Below are positions 12,400-23,319 of a stretch of 64,000 bases of DNA, piece after piece; the stretch's first letter is position 1, and each line of letters begins with the position of its first letter. Under the pieces are notes generated by a model. The model did not search any database. It was not told the origin of the DNA and worked only from the letters and a program-made list of their open reading frames with translations. Origin of the DNA: Acheta domesticus (taxonomy: Eukaryota; Arthropoda; Insecta; Orthoptera; Gryllidae); contig JAHLJT010000631.1 in assembly GCA_031308135.1 (NCBI GenBank), forward strand, positions 178,614,184 to 178,678,183, in the 5' to 3' direction. The position numbers and the translations under genes are program-made.

Positions 12400-13795
12400 T
12401 GTATATGGATACCACCATAAAGTGCACGCCGTCGCTATATTCTCTAAACGTTCTCGTCGATTTTATTACCAGTTTCTGTTGTTTTTCTCGATTTTCTGTG
12501 CATTCCTTTCTCAGAAGAATGTTTAAATATAAATAATACCTTGTGAAATATGCACGATATTTTATCGTGATCAAAGTCGTTTTGTTTTTTAACAAATTCC
12601 TTGAATTTAGGAAATACGGCTAACTATTTCGAGACCCCTCAACATATTTTTATAGCTTTTGAGTCGTAAATGTCTCTTGATCCGAATTAGAATCTTGCAT
12701 TATTTTGATGTTTTACTATCGATGTGCTTTGATGATCATAGATAATGAGGTGAAGAAATAACAGGAGAAATGAAAGTTCAGATGCTTATTACTGTTTCTG
12801 AAACAATCATCAATGAATTAATCTCGGAAATTAGTCATGCTTTTGTCAAAACCTTTTTACGTGTATATTTATCAGGTTTTAATGTCATTAATAAGAATGG
12901 CGGCAAAAAGTATATACCAAGATTATTCTGTTCTAATTAACATACTACGTAAGCACTCATTGCAAGAAACAAAATGCTAATATTGTTTAAATCTGTTAAG
13001 TTTGGATCCGCCACTTACCTTGTGCAATTAACTTTTTTTTTTTCGCCCATATCAGCCAATTAATCTTGTAATGCAACCATGAATAGAAAATACTACTTAT
13101 TAAAAATTACACAGGGATAAAAAATGTATATTTGTCCGTAAAAGTGAAAAACACTTTACCATAAAAAATTAAAATCAATTTAAAAAGAGCGTATTTTGTA
13201 ATTAATAATACATCCCACAGAACAGTTTTTTCAACACCAACTCTTTGTAGAATGCTCTACATACCAAATACAGTACTACAAATTGAACATTGTAATTCTA
13301 GTCGTCCATATGTTGCAATGGAATTCTTTCTTTAGTGATATTGTGTGTGAGGAGTAAATCAATATTAGAAGTAATGTGATTTTCACCAATACATTCTTAT
13401 TGTATACTAAATATGCTGGTATGGTATGTTTTACAAGATATCATAGATATAAAACCATGTAATATTACTATTATTGGATTGGGTACTTCCTCCAGTGGTG
13501 CGGCAAATACCGTAAAGATAAAAAACTGAGAATTGTGTAAAGAAATCAGGAGTCGCAACACACCATCGTGAATGACTCGGAAACGATGCGTCCTCAACTC
13601 TTAAAACCATCTTTGCTCTTTCCCAAATGTACACCAGCTACACTGCTTACGATAAACTACTCTTCAAAATGAGACCTTTTTGAAATTTCTATTACAATTT
13701 TGGTGATTTACCTTTATGGATACCTTCACACTGAACATTAGAAGAAAGAAAGGCAGTGAACCTGTACATTTACGTAAAAAAAATTAGGTGGTATA
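12400..13795. other. AT-rich DNA without genes
   Basis: Nothing recognisable beyond homopolymer T runs (13031-13041). Confidence 0.6.
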
Positions 13796-13799
13796 GAGG

Positions 13800-14262
13800 G
13801 GGTTAAAAGGTGATGGGGTGGAGGTAGCAAGTTGGTGGTTGTAGAGAAGAAGAAGATAGTGGTGTTGGTGCCGGTGGTGATGTTGAGGACTAGGGTGTTG
13901 GTGAGGGTACTTGCTAAGGGTGGTGGCGGTGATGAGGGGTGGTGCGGGTGATGAGGGATGGTGGGGGTGGTGGCGGTGATGAGGGTGGTGACGGTGATGA
14001 GGGGCGGTGAGGGTGGTGAAGGTGGTGATGATGGCGGTGATGAGGGTACTGGCGGTGATGAGGGTGGTGGCGGTGATGAGGGTGTGTGGCGGTGATGAAG
14101 GTGGTGGCGGTGATGAGGGTGGTGGCGGTGAAGAGGGTGGTGACGGTGGCGATGGTAGTGATGGTAAGGCTGAAGGTGGTGGTTATGAGGGGATCATGGT
14201 CATGGTAAAGGGATGGTGTTATTGAGGGTGGTTTGTGTGGGTAGTTGGTGAGGGCAGTTGGT
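13800..14262 (+). repeat. G-rich minisatellite, 18-21-base units
   Basis: Imperfect tandem units of the type GGTGGTGGCGGTGATGAGG run through most of this tract and are best ordered at 13950-14180. The G-rich strand is the plus strand. A 72-codon frame with glycine-aspartate-glutamate repeats (14007-14225) is a translation of the repeat and not evidence of a gene. Confidence 0.9.
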
Positions 14263-14264
14263 GA

Positions 14265-14280
14265 GGGTGGGTGGGTGGGT
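14265..14280 (+). other. G-quadruplex motif
   Basis: GGGTGGGTGGGTGGGT is four G-triplets separated by single T residues, the sequence class known to fold into very stable parallel quadruplexes. It sits at the border between the minisatellite and the CpG-rich DNA that follows. Confidence 0.85.
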
Positions 14281-14289
14281 GGTGGTGGT

Positions 14290-14760
14290 GATTAAACCCG
14301 GTGAGACGGCAGCTGTTGCTGCGGGGGCGGCGGTACCCAAGGTCAGCTCTGCGCTCGGCTCGCCGCGTGCTCGACCGGCCATTGTCAGGCAAACGAAGGA
14401 CTCTTCGCTAATTGGACGCAAGCGGCGCAATTGGCTCGTCTTTTGTTTGGCTCCCCGCAGCGATTCGTTTGTCAATGCGACGGCTGAGCGCTTGGATTTT
14501 TCCCTCTTACTTCGCCCCCATTACGCACCCACCATCACCCACACCGTCACCCTCGCCATTCCTCGCCACCCTTGCTCCGGTCGCCGCTGTCGGCTTAGTC
14601 ACCCCTCCGACGGCCCCAGAACAAAAATTACCCATCGGTACTGCCTGCCGCTTTACGACCCACCACGCCTCTACCAATGCTCCATCTTGGCAATTGCAAT
14701 GCAGCCACATCAGTGATCAGCAGCAATTGCAGCTGTGGGTCCCTCCTTATGCATATTCTA
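14290..14760. other. CpG-rich block
   Basis: GC-rich DNA after the minisatellite. Frames of 152 and 120 residues run in two overlapping phases on the plus strand. Both are Pro, Ser, Arg and Ala rich with no recognised domain, so composition explains them. Confidence 0.5.
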
Positions 14761-14820
14761 AAACTGCTCTTTAGAAGTTACTTTAGTATACATCAAAAGA
14801 AATAGTGACTTGTGTCTTTT

Positions 14821-14910
14821 GTTGAGTTAGACGTGGTTATCCAATCGGGAGTTTTTGTTACGACTGAATGTTTGGTACTGTAGCTCCTGATTGGATAACC
14901 ACGGCTCAAC
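14821..14910. other. Long hairpin with inverted CCAAT boxes
   Basis: Arms 14821-14851 and 14884-14910 are reverse complements apart from a small insertion and two substitutions. The core CGTGGTTATCCAATC (14832-14846) pairs perfectly with 14889-14903, and GTTGAG pairs with CTCAAC at the base. The spacer is about 32 bases. Each arm carries a CCAAT box, facing opposite ways. It could be a fold-back transposon remnant, a pair of NF-Y sites or an RNA hairpin. The sequence alone does not decide. Confidence 0.8.
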
Positions 14911-14918
14911 TGATGGAA

Positions 14919-14942
14919 CGTCAAAGGTCACTCTATTTAAAT
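14919..14942 (+). promoter_or_regulatory. Nuclear-receptor-like site and TATA-like word
   Basis: CGTCAAAGGTCA (14919-14930) resembles a direct repeat of nuclear-receptor half sites with one spacer base, and CTCTATTTAAAT follows at 14931-14942. They stand between the hairpin and a CpG island, an arrangement compatible with a promoter. No transcript start can be shown. Confidence 0.2.
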
Positions 14943-14959
14943 CGAAAATAGACACGAAT

Positions 14960-15475
14960 ACGTTTTTGTTTCTGTGCACACACTCATCTGCTACCTCTTC
15001 GCGTGCAGCAGGTTTCAATGGCATTGCCACGAGTCCCACGTGCTTGTGAGCGCAGATTGGGTCGTCGCTCCTTCGCACTTCCCCATTTTTTGCTCGACCT
15101 CTCCGACCAGCGCGTCAACGGCATCGCACCCCTCTCCGTCACCTCGGCCGCTCGTGCCACGGGAGGGCGTTGTCCTCACGCACCGCTTCGACTTTCCGGA
15201 ATCGCCGCCATCCGCATCGATACATCCAAAAAGCCGTCGCCGCCGCCTCTGCCGTTGTTGGTCTGAGCTGCTGTCTCCGCTGACGCGCTTCGCTCGGTTT
15301 TATTTCCCAGAAGCGGCGCCGAATGCGTGCTCGCCGAAGTGCGCTTCCGCAGCCCCCACACCCGCCGCACCCCACACACCGCACGCTCCCCACCCCGCTG
15401 TCTCCACCCCACCCCATCCCCACCACGTTCCACCCTCCACCCCCACACTGACATCGCCCACCGAACTAGTGGCTA
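14960..15475. other. CpG island
   Basis: Strongly GC- and CpG-rich. Plus-strand frames of 176 and 78 residues and minus-strand frames of up to 95 residues overlap in almost every phase, so none can be preferred; the 176-residue one is Pro, Ser, Thr and His rich toward its end, reflecting CCCACACC-type repeats. I call it an island rather than a gene. Confidence 0.55.
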
Positions 15476-15479
15476 CAAC

Positions 15480-16000
15480 AGCACATCGTTTCACGAATTG
15501 GTAACGGTTAAATTAATATTATATTGTGTCCACTATCCAAATAATCCTTCAGTCATCACTTAAAAAAATTAAAACATACACTTCGTAAATTACAAAAGAA
15601 ATAATATTTTGAAAAATTATGAATAAAATAAATCCATGACCTAATTTTCAGAAGTATGTTGGGAATTAATGAAGACAAATCTAGCATTAACACTGAAGAT
15701 GTTATACTCGGTAGCAAAAAAGTTTCGCTATAGAACAAAAAATACGTAAAAACAACTATTAGTTTGAAAACATATACATAAATGATATATAAATTTAAAA
15801 TTGAAGGATAGATTGCATTAATTGTGTTGAAAGATAACATTTAATTATTGTAAGAGTGTGCTTAAAATATTTTTTAATTTGTTTTTTTTACCATTAAAAC
15901 GCAGTCATTATAGTGTTTTCGAGAAACCAAAAAGCTTACACTTTTTTGATACACTATCGCCATTTCTTCCAAACAACTGCCTCGCACTACGAGCTCTTGC
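15480..16000. other. AT-rich DNA without genes
   Basis: A 94-codon minus-strand frame rich in Phe, Leu, Ile and Tyr occurs, as AT-rich sequence commonly gives. Nothing recognised. Confidence 0.55.
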
Positions 16001-16009
16001 AGCCATCTC

Positions 16010-16795
16010 TTCTTGAGCGACTGTTTCTATATTCCAGTACCGCTCGTATCTCCAAAATCATCCACACTGCAGTGTGTACTGTCGTTCCCTCTTCTTCCTG
16101 TAATTTTTGTCACCTTCGCCCCTACACCAGAAAGGCCTTTTGTTTCCCCTTTATTTTCGGTGCCCACAGACACCACTCATACTTCTACGTCAATTTACCA
16201 CTAATCACTTCTTCCCCCTCTACCATCCCTTCTTCCCTCCTCTCGATCGACAACGATCCAACCTTTGCCACCACACGTGTCGTCGTCCTCCATCGCCACC
16301 AGCCATAATCTCCGCATTTCCATGCGTTCCCATCATTTCCCACTTCACCGTCCTGACTCGCCGTTTCCTCCACTTGTCCCGACCTCCGTGTACTCCCTCC
16401 TCCCCCTCCTCCTCTCGCTCCCCCTCCCCTGCCCTGGCGGCGGGGCCGAGCGCCGGGACCCAGCGGTCGATGGCGTTGCGCGGCCCCGCTCGCCTTTATT
16501 GACAGCGGGTTTAAAGCGTTCGGGCTCGAGTTTTCCAATAGGCCGCCCCGCCCACCCACCACCCTCGCCACCGCCCCACCCCCGCCCCGAGCCATGTTTG
16601 AGGGCTTGCCACGGCGAGGCGCGCGCTGTGGCGGGGCCCGGGTGGACGGTGGGCGCGTGAGAGAGTGAGGGGGTGTCGGTGCAAGGAGCGATTGGGCGTG
16701 GTGGAGCAAGGCGGTGGTCAGCGGGGCTGAAAGAAGCGGAGAGTGGAGGAGAGGATGAGAACGGACGGAGAGAGTGGGGTGAGAGCTGCTCATAA
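16010..16795. other. Pyrimidine-rich tract passing into a CpG island
   Basis: From 16010 to about 16420 the plus strand is CT-rich (CCTCC and TTCC words), then strongly GC- and CpG-rich to about 16720. The longest frame of the window (202 codons, minus, 16185-16793) lies here but is overlapped by similar frames in other phases on both strands and is Arg, Ala, Gly, Ser and Pro rich, so it is compositional. TTTATTGACAG at 16496-16506 is a Hox/Meis-like word. Confidence 0.5.
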
Positions 16796-16799
16796 TGGC

Positions 16800-17880
16800 C
16801 GTTGGTCGCTTCGATCCCCGCTGCCCCCCTTGTCCCTTTCCTCAAGAACAATGCTGCCTCCTCCGTTTTACAAGTACTTCCTTGTAGGAAAACAGTGGCG
16901 AAATTGTTGGTTGATTTTATTAAATCACAAAGTTACAAACTCTACGACATTTTTGGACCTCGTTAAAAGAAATGTCATGGCCTGCGCCGCAACCCTCAAT
17001 AGTGATTAGGTGACGTCCAATGTCGATATCGTGCATTTCGAAACTACTTAACTTCCCTCAGTCCGTTTCAGAGGAAAGAAATGGACAAGGAGCAGACGAA
17101 AATATTTGTCCAAAGCAAACGAAGTATTAAATTGGCTGTCCATTAAAAACTCATCTATTACATTTCAATATTTAAAGTCATTGAACGTACATTTGCTACG
17201 AAACGTAAGATCCCTTTCAAACATTTAGTTTATGTTAAAATCAATAAATAATTTTTATATTTTGAGCATGTTCTGACGTTATCACCAGAATACCCTTTTA
17301 TATTTTTATTTTGTTCTACACTATTTACATAGAATAAAGAAAGTATTGTAATGCTGGGACAGAAATAACGTATTCTGGATTCCTATTACTGAAAAAGTGG
17401 ATACTCGAAAAGTTTCTTGGCAGGAAATAAACTTCGCTTTTTGTTAGCATACCTCTTTTTTAAATAGAAATTAATCAAAACGTATTCATTGCGTTTAAAA
17501 TAAATATTTAGAATAAATGTATCTAAATGTCAATAACGGAAGGTCGGTTGTGCAAAGATTAAAACGATTTTTTCTTGTTGATGACAGAGTTAATTCATTA
17601 GGAAAATGATTGAAGAAACTCGAAGTTAGGAAGTAATTGAATATAAAAGTGTGTTATTTCATGTAGTAGAAACAGTGTTTCCCACACAATTTTAGCAAGA
17701 AATACTTTTTTAATCATTTTGGCCTTAGAAGCACAGATTCCCGTGAAATGTCTTTTTCTATAATTTTCCAATTTTGTGGCAGCCTTTATTTCGTTGGATC
17801 TTAGTCACTACATTTTATGTTACCGCATATAATGGAACCGCATTTTCAAGATTCAACGTGCAGAGAAAGATTCGGCAGAT
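16800..17880. other. AT-rich DNA without genes
   Basis: No gene, repeat or hairpin of note. Confidence 0.6.
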
Positions 17881-17884
17881 CATT

Positions 17885-18060
17885 ACTATTATTTGCAAAC
17901 CGCGAGTGCGCTGCAATCCTGAAGCCCGGCTGCCCGACTGAGATTCTAATTTATATTACTAATTTAGAGCCGGGCCCAGCCTAATGCCGGGCGCGATCGC
18001 ATGAATACGCCGGATATAGGACTGTTATCATAAGCACTTCAATTCCGACAGCCATTAATT
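17885..18060. promoter_or_regulatory. GC block with AT-rich core flanked by inverted GC arms
   Basis: GCCCGGCT (17924-17931) and AGCCGGGC (17968-17975) form a perfect 8-bp inverted repeat. They enclose an AT-rich segment with TAATTTATATTACTAATTTA (17947-17966), a run of TAAT homeodomain-type cores. GCCATTAATTTT follows at about 18051. The design resembles a compact homeodomain-bound enhancer; functional status is inference. Confidence 0.3.
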
Positions 18061-18469
18061 TTCTTTTTCGTCGTTTGTGACTGAAAAAGTAGCATTTTTT
18101 CATTCAGCGATACTTGGAAAAATCCTCAGCGCTTCGACTTCCTTGAAGCAACCTTGGTGAACATCATAAAAGAAGAAAAATGGCTGTGTAGTAAAAAAGT
18201 TTTCTCAGGAAAGTGATATAAGAAATGTTCGTTCCTTTAATAGAGGAAAAGACGATGCTGAGTTTTCTTACCGGACTCAATGGCTCACCTGTATATTGGA
18301 AGAAACACAGTAGAAGCCGAGAACGTACTCGAGTAGACCCCAAATATCCATATACTCGTATCTGTGCATAAGATAAAATGTGATACGATGAGAATGTGAG
18401 AAGATAAAATGTGATTAGATCCACAAGGCGTCGTGGGTTCCGCAACGGTGTCACTTGTACTTATCATAT

Positions 18470-18845
18470 ACTTTCTTCTCTGTCCTTCCCACAGCTCCGT
18501 CACAGAGCCAACTCTTCTCCTAGAGCTCCGACTCAATTCCTACTACCTGCACACAGTGAAGAAACATCGACTTGCTATCCTGCTGCGTAAACGTGATGAT
18601 GCCTGCTTAAAGGAAATGTTGGCGTGCCTTCAAGAACGGTTTCCACCTTTCGGGTGGCGAAGTTGGGAAGGCCAAGAGCGTCCGCGTTCTGGCGTTCATC
18701 CAGCTTCCAGCGCCCAACGGAAGTTCGCGTGCGACGGGTGAGGGTGCGTTTAGCCAAAAGGCCAAGGAGCCCAAGCCTGGATGGAGGGGGGGTGCTCAAG
18801 ACTCCCTGGTATCGTAAGCGGTGCGGAGGGACCACAGCAAAAAAT
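18470..18845. other. GC-rich block with small stem-loop
   Basis: The block holds CCACCTTTCGGGTGG (18644-18658), a 5-bp stem with a 5-base loop. Frames of 76-102 residues run on both strands in overlapping phases. It may be a fragment of a retroelement leader or tail, but I recognise no family. Confidence 0.3.
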
Positions 18846-18849
18846 CACT

Positions 18850-19550
18850 TTTAAAATCTATAAAATCCACCGTATCCTTTACAGCACTTGAAATAAGAAT
18901 TAGACATTGGTTTCGTCTGTAGAATCCCGAAATAACCAAACGGCCATAATACTTATGATATCATCACATTATATACACTTATGGGGAAGTTAATTTTGTG
19001 AAACTGAAAAAGGTCAATGAGAACAATTGTTTATAAAAATTTTATATTAATTTTTGTAACATTTTTTTAAATACACAAGGTTCTATAAACAAGTTATTAT
19101 AGTTTAGATTTTTCAGCTAAAATAGTTAATTAAATATTAGTTTTAGAAATAATACTGTGACAATAGGATTAAAAATAAAATAAAACAAATTTGTTGCGGC
19201 CCAAAAAATTATTAAGAGCAGATCCCAACCGAAGTTCTTTTGATAAAAATGACTTTTTCTGTTTTTGTTTACGTTCACTTACACTCCGCACAAATTTTTG
19301 TTGGTGGAATTTGAAGGTTTTGAATGTCCTAATTCATTTGATATTTCAGCGTATAATAGGAATACAGCAGGAGTTTACCGTGGTACGTCTAATAGAAAAT
19401 GTGAGGTCGGTTGGGATCTGCTATTATCATAATGAGCGCCTCAATTACTAATTGTTGGCAATATTTCGCACGAATTATTTAGTGTCAGGCAGAGCATGCC
19501 TACTGTCACGCGACTTCGAAATTTAAAAAAAAGGAACTACAGATCTTCAG
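18850..19550. other. AT-rich DNA without genes
   Basis: Short unrecognised frames only. Confidence 0.6.
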
Positions 19551-19559
19551 TCGACGGGT

Positions 19560-19955
19560 AGGTGCGTTGCCGGAAAACCTCACACGACCCTGCACTACAA
19601 ACTCCATTCGACCAGGCTTATAGCCCTGCGAACATCGGGATGCCATTCCAGAAGCACGTCATCCGGTCCGACGCATCGGACGGCGTGCTGTGAGCCGCAG
19701 ATCGTTTCCAGCGCCCGCCATCTCGCAGCGCTCTCCGCCGCGCTCCACTCCAGCGCAGGTGGCGCCGCCATTAACATATCCGCGGATCCCCGGCGGCGCT
19801 TAAGCACCATCGCGCGCCATTAGGGCTTTCGCCGTGACGTTTCCGCGCGCAATGCAGGGCACTTGGGGGTGACGCGCGCGCGGGGCCGCCTCCACCGCGA
19901 GGCCCACTCGGCTCACAGGGCGCGATGGGCCCTTGCCGTATCAAGCGCACGCGAA
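19560..19955. other. CpG island
   Basis: Dense CpG sequence ending abruptly at 19955. A 71-codon minus-strand frame (19810 down to 19595) starts at an ATG in strong context (GCG before, G after). Its peptide is Ala, Trp, Glu and Arg rich and resembles nothing I know. The island nature is clear; coding is unsupported. Confidence 0.6.
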
Positions 19956-19990
19956 TTCAGATTGAATTTGGATGAAGTTTTATAATAATC

Positions 19991-20006
19991 ACTCTCTCTC
20001 TCTCTC

Positions 20007-20054
<48 letters not shown>
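19991..20054 (-). repeat. Compound (CT)n(TA)n microsatellite
   Basis: About nine CT units followed by about 22 TA units. Read on the minus strand it is (TA)n(AG)n, the same compound type and order as at 8215-8297, without flanking similarity that I can see. Confidence 0.95.
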
Positions 20055-20057
<3 letters not shown>

Positions 20058-20059
20058 GA

Positions 20060-20697
20060 ATGCTATTAAAATTCATGGTTTTTAAAAACTCATTGTAACA
20101 CATGACCTGTGAATATGTAATGTAAGTACACTACAAGTTTTGTTACTTTTATGTTGTTTTTTCGTAATTTCTGTTTTTGTAATTTTTTGTGTTTTTGAGT
20201 CACTGTATTGATCTAACTGTTTCATTGATTAATGATGTGTGTGTGTATATATATATATATATCCGACACCGTGAGACCATTCAACACTTAAGTTGGCACT
20301 TCTACATGCTTTTTTCACCGAGAAGGTTTATGTGATGTTAAATCTGTTTTAACTCCACAATATGGAGCTGTAGAACTAAACATTTACATCAAATGGAACC
20401 CGAAAACATTCGGTAGGGTTTTGAATCTATATCGTTAAATACCTCCTAAACGAGGCGTTGTATGGCCTTAGAAACTAAAATTCTTGAATATTCTAATACA
20501 TTTTTGCTGGTCCGGCGCTTCCCATATCACCTCACCTGCTCGGAAACGTGCAGAATCTGCAATTAAATGTGAATGAGAAGGACAGAGAGTGGCAGAAACA
20601 GATAGGGACAGGGTGAGGGTGGGAGGGAGAGACAGGGAGAGGGTGATGGAGGGGAAAGAGGGAGAAAAGGACAGAACAGCGTCTGCCGGGGTTTCCT
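20060..20697. other. AT-rich DNA, then purine-rich tract
   Basis: A short (TG)n(TA)n run lies at 20237-20262. From about 20565 to 20680 the plus strand is almost pure purine (GGGAGAG-type words). No gene visible. Confidence 0.6.
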
Positions 20698-21252
20698 AGT
20701 ACTTGTTTAAGATTGATTTATTGATAAATCCGAGAGCGTCAACTGCTAAGGAAATTGAATGTAGTGCATGCCTTTATTGCGAAAGGTGGCGATGTTCTTC
20801 CCTTCCTGTATGGTGAAATCTGGCGTCGACCTAAGTCGGCATGCGGGGCATTCCTCAACCAGGTATCTCGCACCAGCGCGGCACCCGCCCTAGCCGGAAC
20901 AAGCTCTAAGCTCTCGGCAAGTGTGGTAATGTAGTGCATGTGAGAATATGTGTGTGTAAGGAAGAGGTGAGGAAAGGACAAGGAAGAGGAAGGAAAGATC
21001 GCGCGCGATTCGTGGTTTGTTAGGTACTACTTCGACATTTGCTTGGTGTTGTTCGGAGAACCACGAAGAACTACCGATCAGAGCAGACGGCTGATAGAAT
21101 ACTTCAACAGGCAGAGGGTGAATTCGAACTAGTTGACAAGGTAATGTCAAAAATCCTGTCACTGTCGGTACTGGAACCCTAGGACCTCCTGGTCAGAGGA
21201 ATTGCAGACGTCAGTTGATGGCCTGAGCATCCTTTGCCAGTACTTGTTTAAG
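20698..21252 (-). mobile_element. tRNA-derived SINE family A, copy 1, with 14-bp target duplication
   Basis: The element (20712-21238) is bounded by identical direct repeats AGTACTTGTTTAAG at 20698-20711 and 21239-21252. Read on the minus strand it starts with a tRNA-like head (decayed B box in the 21160-21175 area), continues through body words shared by all family members (GATCGGAGAA, CTACCGATCAGAGCAG and GAATTCGA on the plus strand) and ends in an AATCA-type tail next to the left duplication. This is SINE architecture: pol III head, body and simple 3' tail. The right duplication abuts a further partial copy. Confidence 0.7.
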
Positions 21253-21375
21253 CATAGGTTAATTGATTAATTATTTTGTGTTTCCGGGCGCGTCAAGTGC
21301 TATCTCCATTTCTCCTGTAAGTGTAGTAGTCTAGCGGGGTTCGTCCCCCGGTAGAACGCCGGGTTTAGCACCGAC
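21253..21375 (-). mobile_element. SINE family A, partial copy (tail part)
   Basis: Contains the tail-proximal part of the family (TTGATTAATTA, TTTCCGGGCGCGTCAAG, CCTGTAAGTGTAGTAG) and then breaks off. It lies directly right of copy 1, so either copy 1 inserted next to it or the two arose as a tandem pair. Confidence 0.5.
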
Positions 21376-21379
21376 AGAT

Positions 21380-22395
21380 TTCTATCTTTTAGTTATTTAT
21401 TTTGTATTTCTGAATGAAATGAAGGACGAGTATGTTGTACTTCTACTGAGCAACGTCCTTGCTTCTCAAAATACATTTTCGTTGAATTTGGCAATTCATA
21501 TGGCGAAAGGAGACGGACTGATATTGATAGTAGTTATTAAAACGCCGTGGATGCTACAATTCTTGTGCACTTTTAAGTTTCATTGTGAAACTTATTGTAG
21601 TTGTTAATAGTGGGCCATGAAATTTTACAGAACTTGAGTTATTAATGAGTACTAAACTGATCTCATTTCACTAACAAGAATAATAAATGGATAAATACGA
21701 ATTATATAAGATAATAGTTGACTTATTTTGCTTCATTCTGTGAATTTCTTTTTATAAAATTTACTAGACTAAATATTGATATAATTATATCTATTTTTGT
21801 TGCAGTAGTAGAGACTGTGAATGATACTTAATGTAATCTATTAGACTTTTATACTCGCAATTGCGGATGAACGTAGGAGATTATTTCAATTTGAAATATA
21901 TAATCCTCGTTGTCAATATAAGCCGTCTTTTTATTTTTAATTACGAAATTAATTCACTGTTTTAAAAACACAAGTTATAATTGGAAAAAATCACAAACAA
22001 TTCAATATTTATGTATTACTAAAATATCTGCGCTCAATTTTTCCATTGAGTACTACACCAGTTCCAACTTAAAACGGCTCTGCGTGTGAGGGAACTGATG
22101 GAAGTGTTGAAAGCGTAACTACGGAGTGCACAGTACAAAGAGTAATGTTGACATTTAGATCTCCTAAAAGCGAATCAGATATTTTATTCTCTCTAATTGG
22201 TCTAAAGTCTTCCTCTGTATTACACTGTATAAGTCTTCCTCGATATTGCACGATACTCAAAGAAAATATATTGTGGATGGACACAAGTTCCAAAATATTG
22301 AGGAAATAAAACTATACAAAGAGCAATCGTTACAACTACAATAATTAAGATAGATTTTTTTTCGTAATCTAATCTGTTCTGTAAAGGCATCTTGA
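21380..22395. other. AT-rich DNA without genes
   Basis: Nothing recognised. Confidence 0.6.
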
Positions 22396-22399
22396 AATA

Positions 22400-22800
22400 A
22401 GGTATATACAATTTTTCGAAAAGAAGTACTTTTTGGGTAATTTTGCTTGAAATGTAGACAATTTTTATTTTTAACATTTTTTTCTTAAAAACAGCTCCAA
22501 TTTTTTCTTTACATTTTCTCTTCGTATGTGACAGTAGGTGATATACAAATTGGTCCTAGTTTGATTTCCGGCAAACTGTGTTTTTGGAAATTGTAAAAAG
22601 TAAACATTTCGGAATTACAATATTAGATAGAAACTTCTGGTATTAACAAATGTTTACCAAAAAATCAGTTCTTCAAGAAAGTTTACAATAAAAATTTTGA
22701 AGAGGAGAGTAGGTTTTATGTAATTTATTCTTCAAAATTTTGGCAAATAAAAAAAAACATTTTCTCGTAACCACTCCAAATTTTTTCTTCAATTTCTTTC
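22400..22800 (-). repeat. ~300-bp repeat family, inverted tract
   Basis: ACAGCTCCAATTTTTTCTTT (22491) and CCACTCCAAATTTTTTCTTC (22771) recur 279 bases apart, each preceded by a TTTTCT(C/T)(G/A)A-type word. Their reverse complements match the unit start TTTGGAGCTGTTTT(T)GAGAAAA of the tract at 30343-31480. Hence this is the same repeat in opposite orientation, about 8 kb away and strongly diverged. Confidence 0.55.
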
Positions 22801-22959
22801 CACGGATAAAACAAGAAACTCTTTAATAAACGGCGTAGATCTTATTTTCATTGAACTCACTCGATTTTTGAAAATAGCAAATGTATAAATAATGCGAGAA
22901 AGTATGAGCTGGCGTGGCACCACTAGTTTTCTTTATTGTTGAACAGCAGTGAAGTATGT

Positions 22960-23310
22960 ATTTCCGCTTACTACCAGAGCGCGCGCGTGCAGCGTGCGAG
23001 GAGACGCTGACTGCTGGCCGCTGCAGCGGTGGCGGCCGCGCTTCGCGAAGGCCCCTGGGAACGCAGCCCGCGCACTCCGCGCAGCGCAACTCCGTGCCGT
23101 GCTGCGCCGCGCCGCGTCGCGTCGCATGGCGCAGATCACGCGCAGAATCCGCCAGTGATCCGACCGCTGTCATGTCCACTCTCGCCCAGCGAACGTGCGC
23201 GCGGATTAGGCCCCGGCCGCCCTTTGATTTAGCAGCTGGCAATCGCGCGCTCGCGGGCAGCGGACACGGATCGCGCATCCCGGTGGCCGGCCTGTAATCG
23301 CTAATGCCCT
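22960..23310. other. CpG island
   Basis: Very CpG-dense block. Frames of up to 163 residues occur on both strands in all phases, Arg, Ala and Cys rich, overlapping each other, so none is credible as a gene. Boundaries with AT-rich flanks are abrupt. Confidence 0.65.
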
Positions 23311-23319
23311 TCAACGACT

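Noticed and set aside
14007..14225. 72-codon Gly-Asp-Glu repeat frame
   Set aside because: Translation of the GGTGGTGGCGGTGATGAGG minisatellite.
16185..16793. 202-codon minus-strand frame, the longest in the window
   Set aside because: It lies in a pyrimidine- and CpG-rich tract where both strands are open in several phases. The peptide is Arg, Ala, Gly, Ser and Pro rich without domains.
19595..19810. 71-codon minus-strand frame with strong start context
   Set aside because: No similarity that I recognise, no donor at its end, inside a CpG island. Noted under the island only.
22823..23314. 163-codon minus-strand frame
   Set aside because: CpG-island composition; overlapped by four other frames; no recognised domain or splice support.
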